Source: a bacterium
GTDB lineage: Bacteria; Ratteibacteria; UBA8468; B48-G9; JAFGKM01
Reading direction: 5' to 3'
Assembly: GCA_023230585.1 (NCBI GenBank)
Contig: JALNXB010000008.1
Span: forward strand, 1-49,253
DNA: 49,253 nt
Both the position numbers and the translations under genes were made by a program. Shown piece after piece: positions 34,263 through 42,156 of the stretch. The notes below the pieces were generated by a model. It worked only from the letters and a program-made list of their open reading frames with translations, had not been told where the DNA came from and searched no databases. Numbering within the stretch: the first letter of the stretch is position 1; each line of letters begins with the position of its first letter.

Positions 34263-34808
34263 TTAAAAAGAAAGAGTTGCTATAATATTTTTGGTTTGTG
34301 TATTAAATATTTGTATTATACGTTTAGGTGTATCAACAAGAGCAACAGATGGTTCTCCTCTTGGAATAGAGGGGCTACCTGGGTTTATCCAGACGCAATC
34401 ACTATGTTTTTCCAGTTTCCACTGGTGGGTGTGACCTGTTATCATTATGTCTATTTTCCATTTTTTTGCAAGCAATAAAATCTCTTCTTCTGAAAAAAGG
34501 TGTCCGTGTGTTGCCAGTATCCTTATATTCTCAATAACGCAGAAGAGAAAAGGATAAGATAAAGGGATATTAATCATTTTTGTATCAATTTCAGAATCAC
34601 AATTTCCTGTGATAAGAAGGACCTGTTTTTCTAAATTATTTATTATATCTGCCAACTCTTCTGGATAATATTGCTCAGGTGATGGGTTTTTTCCGCGGTT
34701 AAGGATATCACCACAATGTATAATTAAATCAGAAGACGATGTTATAAAATTGGCTTCTTCCCAACCTGCAACGCTTCCGTGTGTGTCACTTATAACAGAT
34801 ATTTTCAT
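34263..34808 (-). CDS. YfcE/MJ0936-type metallophosphoesterase
   Basis: The 181-aa protein is a compact calcineurin-like phosphodiesterase. Metal-binding motifs appear in order: SDTHG near the start, HCGDI, GNCD, ATHGH and TGHTH. Relatives hydrolyse phosphodiester model substrates; the cellular substrate is unknown. I chose ATG at 34808, preceded by GAGAGG, rather than the frame's upstream ATG at 34841, because the family begins M(K)ISVISDTHG. It leads the unit with cinA and mltG. Confidence 0.92.
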   Translation of the reverse strand: MKISVISDTHGSVAGWEEANFITSSSDLIIHCGDILNRGKNPSPEQYYPEELADIINNLEKQVLLITGNCDSEIDTKMINIPLSYPFLFCVIENIRILATHGHLFSEEEILLLAKKWKIDIMITGHTHQWKLEKHSDCVWINPGSPSIPRGEPSVALVDTPKRIIQIFNTQTKNIIATLSF

Positions 34809-35180
34809 TATAACCTCTCTCTTCCTTTTTCGTTCTGCCAAATTTGGTTATGAAACGCTTTTTGTTATTTGAACATTTCAGTTTACCATCCTGAACTAGT
34901 TTCAGGATCTCTAACTTAACCTACTTAGAAGAAGTAGTAAAAGCGAAATTTCGGCTCAAGTTCCTCGGGAGTACTCGGGACAAACCGAAGGGTAGAAGAC
35001 AAAAATGGAGTGAGCAAATAACACCCCATACGCCTTTCTTTTCTGTCTTTATCCTTGCCTTTGTTTTTTAATTTGTATGAATATTTTAAACACTTAAACC
35101 TATTGTGTCAATAAGAATGTAGAAAAAAAGAGAAATAGGCAAAAACGTCACTTAATTATTATGATTTAATACAACTTTGT
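34809..35180. repeat. Non-coding spacer with hairpins and repeats shared with 598-921
   Basis: No plausible gene is present. The stretch has a perfect 8-bp hairpin ATCCTGAA-ctagt-TTCAGGAT (34888-34908) and CTACTT-agaag-AAGTAG (34921-34937). The segment 34962-34993 resembles two pieces of the 598-921 spacer: 34962-34984 matches 706-730 with few changes and a 2-base gap, and TCGGGACAAACCGAAGGGT matches 829-846. It has the features of a small dispersed intergenic repeat. Confidence 0.6.
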
Positions 35181-35209
35181 TTGACTAAAAGAAAAAAAAG
35201 AGGTATAAT
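35181..35209 (+). promoter_or_regulatory. Strong sigma-70-type promoter for ppdK
   Basis: TTGACT (35181-35186), a 17-bp A-rich spacer and a perfect TATAAT (35204-35209). The leader to the ppdK ATG would be about 70 nt and ends with AAGGAGG. This is the best promoter in the window. Confidence 0.8.
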
Positions 35210-35284
35210 TAATGAGTTTTGCAAAAACTACCTTTTTAAAAAAATTCGAAGAGATAATCATTATTTTATGATAAGGAGGAAAAT

Positions 35285-38011
35285 ATGTCGAATGAGAAGT
35301 TTGTGTATTTCTTTGGCGGAAAAACCGCCGATGGTGATGGTAGCATGAGAGAAACGCTTGGAGGCAAGGGAGCCGGTTTGGCTGAAATGGTTACAATGGG
35401 GCTTCCTGTTCCTGCAGGCTTTACAGTTACTACAGACGTATGTACTTATTTCTATGAAAATGATAGAAAATTACCTGCTGGCGTAGAAGAAGATATTAAG
35501 AAAAACGTTGCAAAAGTTGAAGAGGTTATGGGCAATAAATTTGATGATGAGAATGACCCTCTGTTATTATCTGTCCGTTCTGGAGCAAGAAAATCTATGC
35601 CAGGTATGATGGAGACTGTTCTTAATGTTGGGCTTTCTTCAAAAACAATCCCAGGCATTATAAAAAAGACCAATAATCCAAGATTTGTCTATGACGCATA
35701 CAGACGTCTTATTATGATGTATTCAGATGTTGTTATGGAAAAAGCATCTGGAAAAGAACCAGAAGAAGGGAAAGGCATTAGGTTACAACTTGAAAAAATG
35801 ATGCAGGAAATAAAAGATAAGAATGGATATGAATCTGATGCTGACCTTACCGAAGAAGATTTAAAAGGTTTGTGTGATAATTTTAAAATAAAAGTTAAAG
35901 AAGTTTTAGGTGAAGAGTTCCCAGATAATGCGTGGGAACAACTTATGGGCGGAATTAAAGCTGTTTTTCTTTCATGGAATGGAAAAAGGGCTATATCTTA
36001 TAGAAGAATAGAGAATATTCCTGATGAATGGGGAACTGCAGTAAATGTTCAGGCAATGGTATTTGGGAATATGGGCGATTCATCTGCTACAGGTGTTGCT
36101 TTTACAAGAAACCCTGCGACTGGTGAAAACAAGTTTTACGGAGAGTGGTTGGTTAATGCTCAGGGAGAAGACGTTGTTGCAGGTACAAGAACTCCTAATC
36201 CTTTGAATGATGAAACAAAAAATGAACAGAACAAACACTTGACCTCACTTGAAGAGATGATGCCTGCTGTGTACAAAGAACTTTATGATATAAGAATTAA
36301 ACTTGAAGAATATTATAAGGATATGCAAGATGTTGAATTTACCATTCAGGAAGGTCGTTTATGGATGCTCCAGTGTAGAGTAGGTAAAAGAACTGGAACA
36401 GCGGCTCTTAATATGGCTATGGATATGCTTGAAGAGAAGATGATAAAAGAAGAAGATGTTGTAATGAGGTTGAGTGCCAACCAAGTAGATGAACTTCTTC
36501 ATCCTATTGTCGACCCAGAGGTAGAAAAACAACATAAACCTTTAGCAAAAGGTCTTCCTGCAGGTCCTGGTGGAGCTTTTGGTCATATAGTTTTTACAGC
36601 AGAAGATGCGGTTGAATGGGCTAAAGAGAATAAAAACACTATCCTTATTAGAGAAGAAACCAACCCAGAGGACGTTGAAGGGATGAGAGCAGCAGTAGGT
36701 ATTCTAACAGGAAGAGGGGGAATGACAAGCCATGCTGCGTTGGTTGCTCGTGGTTGGGGAAAGTGTTGTATAGTTGGTTGCGGTAAACTAAAAATAGATA
36801 CCAAAAATAAGGTTGTTACTATTGATGATGTAACATTTAAAGAGGGTGATATCTTTACCTTAAACGGAACAAGGGGCTATGTTTATGAAGGGGAACTTCC
36901 AATGATAGATTCTACTGAAAACCCCAGATTTGCAGAATTTATGAAGATAGCTAATTCTTTCCGTAAAATGGGTGTTAGAGCTAATGCTGATACACCTGAA
37001 GATGCAATGAATGCTCTTGAGTTTGGAGCCGAAGGTATAGGACTTTTCAGAACTGAACATATGTTTTATGGTAAAGACTCTGAAAAACCTTTATTCTTTT
37101 TGAGAAAAATGATACTTTCTCAGGAAGAAAAAGAGAGAAGGGCGGCATTAGAAGAACTGCTTCCTTATGTCAAAAAAGATATGAAAGCAACATTAGAGGT
37201 TATGAATGGTTTGCCTGTTACTATTAGATTGCTTGATCCACCATTACACGAATTTGTTCCAACCCAAAAAGAAGAACAATCTAAATTGGCAACAAGTATG
37301 GGTATATCAATGGAGGAATTTACAAGAAGGGTGGATGCTCTCCATGAAACCAACCCTATGATGGGACACAGAGGTGTACGATTGGGGGTCACATATCCTG
37401 AAATTACCGAGATGCAGATAAGAGCAATTTTTGAGGTTTCAGCTGAACTGCTAAAAGAAGGTAAAAAAGCATTGCCTGAAATAATGGTTCCAGTTGTCGG
37501 GATAGTTGAAGAACTTGAAGACCAGAAAGTGATTGTTGATAGAGTCTATAAAGAGGTTTGTGATAAACACCAAATAAAAGAGATACCTTATCTATATGGA
37601 ACTATGATTGAGATTCCAAGAGCAGCTTTAACTGCTGACAAGATAGCTAAGGAAGCAGAGTTTTTCTCTTTTGGTACAAACGATATGACACAAATGGGCT
37701 TTGGGTTTTCAAGGGATGATATAGGTGGTTTTGTTCCTTCATACTTGGATAAGGGTATACTAACAGGAGACCCATTCCAGGTTCTTGACCAAGAAGGTAT
37801 TGGACAATTGGTTGAGATAGGAATTGAAAGAGGTAGAAAAACTCGCCCCAACATAAAGATAGGGATATGTGGAGAACATGGTGGAGAAGCAGAATCTGTT
37901 AAATTCTGTTACAAGATGAAGATGGATTATGTTAGTTGCTCTCCATTTAGAGTACCCATTGCGGTCCTTGCATCTGCACAGGCGTCTATCGAAGAAAACA
38001 ACAAGAAGTAG
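35285..38011 (+). CDS. ppdK: Pyruvate, phosphate dikinase
   Basis: PPDK interconverts pyruvate + ATP + Pi and PEP + AMP + PPi. The 908-aa protein has the N-terminal ATP-grasp domain (GGKGAGLAEM, SVRSGARKSMPGMMETVLN, GVAFTRNPATGE). The swivelling phosphohistidine domain has His483 in GGMTSHAALVARGW. The C-terminal PEP/pyruvate TIM barrel has GIGLFRTEHMF, GTMIEIPRAAL, FSFGTNDMTQMGFGFSRDD and GICGEHGG. Length is normal. It has its own strong promoter and terminator, so it is monocistronic. PPDK suggests PPi-linked glycolysis or gluconeogenesis. Confidence 0.98.
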   Translation: MSNEKFVYFFGGKTADGDGSMRETLGGKGAGLAEMVTMGLPVPAGFTVTTDVCTYFYENDRKLPAGVEEDIKKNVAKVEEVMGNKFDDENDPLLLSVRSGARKSMPGMMETVLNVGLSSKTIPGIIKKTNNPRFVYDAYRRLIMMYSDVVMEKASGKEPEEGKGIRLQLEKMMQEIKDKNGYESDADLTEEDLKGLCDNFKIKVKEVLGEEFPDNAWEQLMGGIKAVFLSWNGKRAISYRRIENIPDEWGTAVNVQAMVFGNMGDSSATGVAFTRNPATGENKFYGEWLVNAQGEDVVAGTRTPNPLNDETKNEQNKHLTSLEEMMPAVYKELYDIRIKLEEYYKDMQDVEFTIQEGRLWMLQCRVGKRTGTAALNMAMDMLEEKMIKEEDVVMRLSANQVDELLHPIVDPEVEKQHKPLAKGLPAGPGGAFGHIVFTAEDAVEWAKENKNTILIREETNPEDVEGMRAAVGILTGRGGMTSHAALVARGWGKCCIVGCGKLKIDTKNKVVTIDDVTFKEGDIFTLNGTRGYVYEGELPMIDSTENPRFAEFMKIANSFRKMGVRANADTPEDAMNALEFGAEGIGLFRTEHMFYGKDSEKPLFFLRKMILSQEEKERRAALEELLPYVKKDMKATLEVMNGLPVTIRLLDPPLHEFVPTQKEEQSKLATSMGISMEEFTRRVDALHETNPMMGHRGVRLGVTYPEITEMQIRAIFEVSAELLKEGKKALPEIMVPVVGIVEELEDQKVIVDRVYKEVCDKHQIKEIPYLYGTMIEIPRAALTADKIAKEAEFFSFGTNDMTQMGFGFSRDDIGGFVPSYLDKGILTGDPFQVLDQEGIGQLVEIGIERGRKTRPNIKIGICGEHGGEAESVKFCYKMKMDYVSCSPFRVPIAVLASAQASIEENNKK

Positions 38012-38061
38012 TTAGTAAGTTTCTAATTTTAGAAGTTTAGAACTTGCAAAGTTAGTAAGTT
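38010..38061 (+). repeat. Two perfect 12-mers (AGTTAGTAAGTT) after ppdK
   Basis: AGTTAGTAAGTT occurs at 38010-38021 (overlapping the ppdK stop codon) and again at 38050-38061, exactly 40 bp apart, just before the terminator hairpin. Related AAGTTA-type repeats lie before trpS (about 44256-44303). Confidence 0.6.
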
Positions 38062-38094
38062 AAAGGGGCGGCTTAAGAAAGTCGCCCCTTTGTT
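38062..38094 (+). terminator. Rho-independent terminator of ppdK
   Basis: AAAGGGGCG (38062-38070) pairs with CGCCCCTTT (38083-38091), a 9-bp G+C-rich stem in an AT-rich region, followed by TTTGTT. It lies 50 bp after the ppdK stop. Confidence 0.85.
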
Positions 38095-38240
38095 ATAATG
38101 AGGTGTAGTCTTTAGTGAAAACAATGGTTTAGCGTTGAGGGGATAAAAGGGGAGGGGGTGTTGAGTGTTGTTTGGTAAAGGAAACTTTACTCTCTATTCT
38201 CCAGAAAATATAACGAGTATCTATAATTAGGTTTTAATCA

Positions 38241-39452
38241 ATGAGAAAAAAGATAAGTTTAATTATAATTATAATAGGAATATTGGTTGAGGTGACTTGG
38301 GTAGCAGGGGTGGTTTGTGGCCCTGTATTTATGAAATTATTAGAACTTACAAATACCCAACTTGGTATAATTCTTGGTTCTCTCAATGTAGGTCTTTTTG
38401 CTTTTTCACCTATTGCTGGAAATATTTCAGAAAGGTTTGGTGCATCTAAAGTTCTTTTTTATGGTATATTGGGAATGGTTTTAGGAGTTCTTCTGGTTAC
38501 CTTGGGTTTTAATTACACGTTTCTTGTTGCTGGTATGATTATAACAGGTATTGCAAATGCTTTTATAATAAATGCTAATATGACTTTACTTTCAGAACTT
38601 TTTCCTCAAATGATTAGACGTATTATTTCTTTATACTCGGCTATCTATTTTACTGCTTGTGCGCTTTTAAGTCCTGTTATAGGTAAATGGCTAAGTTTTT
38701 CTCTGCTAAAAGGGTGGACAACTCTTGTTTTTAGAACACCTTTTGCTATTCTGTTACTCTTCTTTATATATTTTGGAATAACTGCAGAAAAAAATATAAT
38801 ATTGCCACTAATGAGGATTAAAGAAAAATCTATTCAAGACAATCCAGTTATAACAAATGCTTCATCAAAAATAATGTCACTTAAATGGATTTGGGTACCT
38901 CTTATGAGTTTTTTTCACGGATTAATGTATATAGTAATGGTTTCTTGGCTGAGTCCTATGGCAAAAGCAAAGTTTGGTTCTAATGAATTTAAAGGGTCTC
39001 TTTTTGTAGGAGTTGCCATTCTGGGGATGGCACTGGGAAGATTTATTCTGGCTTTTTTTGAGTTTCCTTGGGAAGATCGTAAAGTTTTAGCTTTTAGTAC
39101 CATACTTGGAAGCATTCTATTCTTTGCAGGACTTTTTGCTCCTATTTACTTTTTAGCAATAATGTTTATAGGTTTTGGTAGTTTGATTGCAAGCCCTTCT
39201 TTTCCTTGTATTTCTTCTTTAGGTGGGAGGATGTTTCAGGATGCCCGGGCAAAAGTTTATGGTTATATGTATGCAACTTACGCAATAGCAGGTATTGTTG
39301 GTAATCTTTTTGCAGGGATGCTTGCTGATAAAGGGGTGTCTTTATCGTGGGTTTTGACTATTAGCGCTTTTTCTGCACTTATTATAGGGGTTTTAAGCTT
39401 GTTATGGGAATTTCTTGAAAGAAAAGAGAATAAAGTAAAAATTATGGCTTAA
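38241..39452 (+). CDS. Major facilitator superfamily transporter
   Basis: The 403-aa protein has about 12 hydrophobic helices in two six-helix halves, separated by a charged loop near residues 180-210. A typical MFS signature appears in loop 2-3 (SERFGASKVLFYG). The substrate cannot be inferred; oxalate/formate- or sugar-type MFS are possible. The start ATG has only weak ribosome-binding sequence. The 230-bp upstream region has the ppdK terminator, a TGTTATAAT-type -10 and a G-run cluster (GGGGATAAAAGGGGAGGGGG). Confidence 0.85.
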   Translation: MRKKISLIIIIIGILVEVTWVAGVVCGPVFMKLLELTNTQLGIILGSLNVGLFAFSPIAGNISERFGASKVLFYGILGMVLGVLLVTLGFNYTFLVAGMIITGIANAFIINANMTLLSELFPQMIRRIISLYSAIYFTACALLSPVIGKWLSFSLLKGWTTLVFRTPFAILLLFFIYFGITAEKNIILPLMRIKEKSIQDNPVITNASSKIMSLKWIWVPLMSFFHGLMYIVMVSWLSPMAKAKFGSNEFKGSLFVGVAILGMALGRFILAFFEFPWEDRKVLAFSTILGSILFFAGLFAPIYFLAIMFIGFGSLIASPSFPCISSLGGRMFQDARAKVYGYMYATYAIAGIVGNLFAGMLADKGVSLSWVLTISAFSALIIGVLSLLWEFLERKENKVKIMA

Positions 39453-39784
39453 CTTAAAAGAAAACAGTGTTTACTATTGACCAACCTAAAATAACCTCTA
39501 AATTTTGCTCCTACTGAGTACTTTTCAAGATTTATTCAAAAACTAATTCTTACAAATTCATACCTTGTTTCTCCTGGTCAAAAAATTAAAACCTGTTAAG
39601 ATTAAAAGTGAGAAAATAGTATTGCTGAAAAAACTACTAAAAGAGAAGTAAGTTCGAAAAAAATAGATGTACATTCAAAACTTTTAAACTCCCCAAAAAA
39701 AAACAAAATATTTAGAGTAGGGCGCTTGGAAAAGCAATTTTAAAAAATAAAAAAATGAGTACTGTTTTTTTAAAAAATCTACCC

Positions 39785-39813
39785 TTGAGAAATTAGGTTA
39801 AATGAGGTATGCT
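39785..39813 (+). promoter_or_regulatory. Candidate promoter of an orphan transcription unit
   Basis: TTGAGA (39785-39790), a 17-bp spacer and TATGCT (39808-39813). It points at the small frame starting 39854 and the terminator-like hairpin at 40011, predicting an RNA of about 210 nt. Confidence 0.4.
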
Positions 39814-39853
39814 AACATCGCCAGAAATATAGACTTAGGTGTTAAGGAGTAAA

Positions 39854-40078
39854 GTGAGCGAGCAGTATAATATTAAAAAAAAGAGGGTCTACTCGATTCT
39901 GATGAAAGGTTTATCTCTTCTGGAAGAGGATGAAAAAAGGGAAAAAAGAGAGGTTATTCAGAAAATATACTTTGTAAGAATTGTGATGAATTTGCATTAT
40001 TTGCTTCTCAAAAAGCCCTTAAGAGGCTTTTTTGTAAGAATTTTAATGATTTTTTCTTATTTAACTCTCACCGCCTGA
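39854..40078 (+). CDS. Possible 74-aa protein (GTG start), unrecognised
   Basis: AAGGAG at 39845-39850 stands 3-4 nt before a GTG. The frame encodes 74 residues: a charged, helix-prone half (SEQYNIKKKRVYSIL, then EEDEKREKREV) and a hydrophobic basic tail. I recognise no family. A terminator-like hairpin falls inside its 3' part and the tail lies in an imperfect direct repeat. The unit may therefore be a small RNA or a remnant rather than a protein gene. Confidence 0.2.
   Translation: MSEQYNIKKKRVYSILMKGLSLLEEDEKREKREVIQKIYFVRIVMNLHYLLLKKPLRGFFVRILMIFSYLTLTA
40011..40034 (+). terminator. Terminator-like hairpin with T-run
   Basis: AAAAGCC (40011-40017), loop cttaaga, GGCTTTT (40025-40031), then more T's to 40033. 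It could end the short transcript predicted from 39785-39813. Confidence 0.5.
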
Positions 40079-40528
40079 AGCTAAAGTTCTTAATCTGATT
40101 TACAAAATTTATACGGCTTTTTACTCAATAAAACAATCGTGTTACGTTTTTTTGTTTAAAAATCTATAGTATAATTCTAAATTACTTGCTGGTATTTTAA
40201 AAACTTAACTTGTTGATTATTAACACTTTAAAACTTGAGTGCTGATAATGCTTATTAAATAAAAAATAAGTGATATTTCTTTCAAATTTAAAACTGCAGG
40301 TTCTACTCTAATAGGTTTCCACATCCTAAAAGTTAACATAATAATCCTTATGCGACGTTATGTGTGTAACTGTAAGAGTGTCAATAAGTTAGAACTGAAA
40401 TAGCCCTTTTTGCACTTCTGTTTTGATGGTGTCTGTTGAAAACTTGTGAAATTGTGTAAAACTTATTCTGGTCAATTTTGGAATGCAATTTTGAAATAAC
40501 TAAATTGTTTTTATAAGGTTTGTGATTT

Positions 40529-40570
40529 GAAATTAAAACTTAGCCCTTCGAGGAACAAGATTTTAATTTC
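40529..40570 (+). terminator. Long hairpin followed by T-rich tract
   Basis: GAAATTAAAACTT (40529-40541) pairs with AAGATTTTAATTTC (40557-40570) with one bulged A. The intervening bases can add a small CCCTTCGAGG cap. TTTTGTT follows on the plus strand. It lies 67 bp past the DUF4013 stop and may act between the converging gene blocks. Confidence 0.5.
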
Positions 40571-40636
40571 TTTTGTTGAGTTGAAAGTCTAAAGTCTCAA
40601 AATGAAAAAATATTATTTACTACCACTAATAAACTT

Positions 40637-41305
40637 TTAATTAATATTGATGCTAATAGATTTTCTTGGGAAGAACTTACTTAATAGGTTGGTAATAACA
40701 AGACTGTCATAAAAGATAATAAACCCCCAGAGAAGTATGCTAAAAGTCCAATTCATTAAAAAAAAGAGGATAACTGCAGAGACAACTATCAGGGATATGC
40801 TTAACCCAAATATTACTAAGTATTCCTGAGGTATAAGGGATATCCTTGAAATATTCTCCTGTAAATCAAAACTCTTCTTAATATCACCACTCTCTAAGAA
40901 CATACAGACTGCAAAAGGTATGAAGTATAGTGAGGTAAGAAACAATAAGGTTGCTATAATGTTAAGAATTTGACCTCTAAAGTAAAATAGAGAGAAGATT
41001 TTGCCTTCAGCAAGGGTAAGTATAAAGAACCCTCCTAAAAACGCTAATAAAACAGGGAGAAGTAGATAGGAAAGGCATATAATAAATATTTTAAACCCTT
41101 TTATAAAAAATTCTTTAATATTTTCATCCCACTTAACCGGTATCTTCTTCTGCTCGATGCTGTTTTCAAGTTTTTTCCCAAGAAAACCAAAAGAGACAAA
41201 GTTTATTATTGGAAAAAAGGTAATAACTCCCCCTATCAATAAGTTCAACCTACTTTCTTGGTCCTTAAAAGGTTCTTTAAAGGCATCAATTATCTTTTTT
41301 TTCAT
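40637..41305 (-). CDS. DUF4013 domain-containing membrane protein
   Basis: The 222-aa protein has about five hydrophobic segments. Its pattern fits DUF4013: an N-terminal AFKEPFKDQ amphipathic start, LLIGGVITFFPIINFVSFGF, a GFKIFIICLSYLLLPVLLAF helix, and a conserved middle helix with polar residues. The family has no established function. Its start overlaps the end of pdxJ by 20 bp, so it is probably translated from the same message; I see no functional link to PLP synthesis. Confidence 0.7.
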   Translation of the reverse strand: MKKKIIDAFKEPFKDQESRLNLLIGGVITFFPIINFVSFGFLGKKLENSIEQKKIPVKWDENIKEFFIKGFKIFIICLSYLLLPVLLAFLGGFFILTLAEGKIFSLFYFRGQILNIIATLLFLTSLYFIPFAVCMFLESGDIKKSFDLQENISRISLIPQEYLVIFGLSISLIVVSAVILFFLMNWTFSILLWGFIIFYDSLVITNLLSKFFPRKSISININ

Positions 41306-42026
41306 ACATCCTCATTATTTTTAAGATTTCTTTTACGGCATTATCAAGCCCTATAAAGACTGCTCTCGCAATTATGCTTTGACCTATATTTAATTCTTCA
41401 ATACCGGCAATTTTACATATAGCAGGGCTATTTTTAATGTTAAGTCCATGACCTGCATTCACTCTAACTCCAACTGAAGTTGCATATTTTGTTGCTTTTA
41501 TTATCTTATCAAGTTCTCTATAAATATCTGCTTCAGTTTTAGATTCCGAGTAAGTACCTGTATGAATCTCAATAAATTCAGCGCCAGCTTTTTTTGTGGC
41601 ATCTATCTGTTTTTCTTCAGGCTCAATAAAAAGACTTACTTGAATTCCTGCTTCTTTAAATTTTTTAATGTGTTCTTCAACTTTTGTAAAGTTTTTTATA
41701 ACATCAAGCCCACCTTCAGTAGTTAATTCCTCTTTCTTTTCTGGGACAAGAGTAACCTGGTCTGGCTTAACATCCAGGGCTATATTAACCACTTCTTCCG
41801 AAAGAGCCAATTCAAGGTTTAATTTGGTTTTTATTATATCTTTTAACAGATACAAGTCTCTGTTTTGAATATGTCTTCTATCTTCTCTTAAATGGCAAAC
41901 AATTGAATCACACCCAGCAAGTTCACAAATAATAGCAGCATCAACAGGGTCTGGAAAACTCCCCCCTCTTGCTTCTCTCAATGTAGCTACGTGGTCAACA
42001 TTTACACCAAGTTTTAGTCTTTCCAT
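41286..42026 (-). CDS. pdxJ: Pyridoxine 5'-phosphate synthase
   Basis: PdxJ condenses 1-deoxyxylulose-5-phosphate with 3-amino-2-oxopropyl phosphate to make pyridoxine phosphate. The 246-aa protein begins with LGVNVDHVATLREARGG, then has FPDPVDAA, CHLREDRRHIQ, VTLVPEKKEELTTEGGLDV, EIHTGTY and VNAGHGLN, all characteristic. The ribosome binding site is GAGGGGG. PdxJ indicates the DXP-dependent vitamin B6 route. It lies 130 bp behind hisC, an enzyme that uses PLP. Confidence 0.97.
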   Translation of the reverse strand: MERLKLGVNVDHVATLREARGGSFPDPVDAAIICELAGCDSIVCHLREDRRHIQNRDLYLLKDIIKTKLNLELALSEEVVNIALDVKPDQVTLVPEKKEELTTEGGLDVIKNFTKVEEHIKKFKEAGIQVSLFIEPEEKQIDATKKAGAEFIEIHTGTYSESKTEADIYRELDKIIKATKYATSVGVRVNAGHGLNIKNSPAICKIAGIEELNIGQSIIARAVFIGLDNAVKEILKIMRMYEKKDN

Positions 42027-42156
42027 TTAAAACCCCCTCTTTAGCGATTACTATGCCAAATTTAGCTTTATCCCTTACACCCTCTACCCTTTTTGGTGTT
42101 TGTCCAAAGTTCTCAAAGAGAGAAATAAAAGGTGAAGGTACTTTTTTGTTATGTTT

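Larger units (their letters stand above)
39453..40636. other. 1.2-kb AT-rich non-coding region between converging genes
   Basis: The region contains no convincing conserved gene. It holds a possible promoter (39785-39813), a small GTG frame (39854-40078), a hairpin plus T-run (40011-40034), an imperfect 40-bp direct repeat (39971-40010 and 40031-40070, about 31 of 40 matching), an imperfect inverted repeat (40330-40341 with 40357-40371), and a long hairpin (40529-40570). Flanking genes converge on it (MFS from the left, DUF4013 from the right). I see no tmRNA, SRP RNA or RNase P RNA core motifs. It may be a decayed gene or a site of small RNAs. Confidence 0.6.

Noticed and set aside
39453..40636. 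Possible replication origin (AT-rich, GTTTCCACA- and TGTGTAAAA-like sites)
   Set aside because: The sites differ from the DnaA box at two positions each and are not clustered. Flanking genes converge on the region, opposite to what is expected at an origin.
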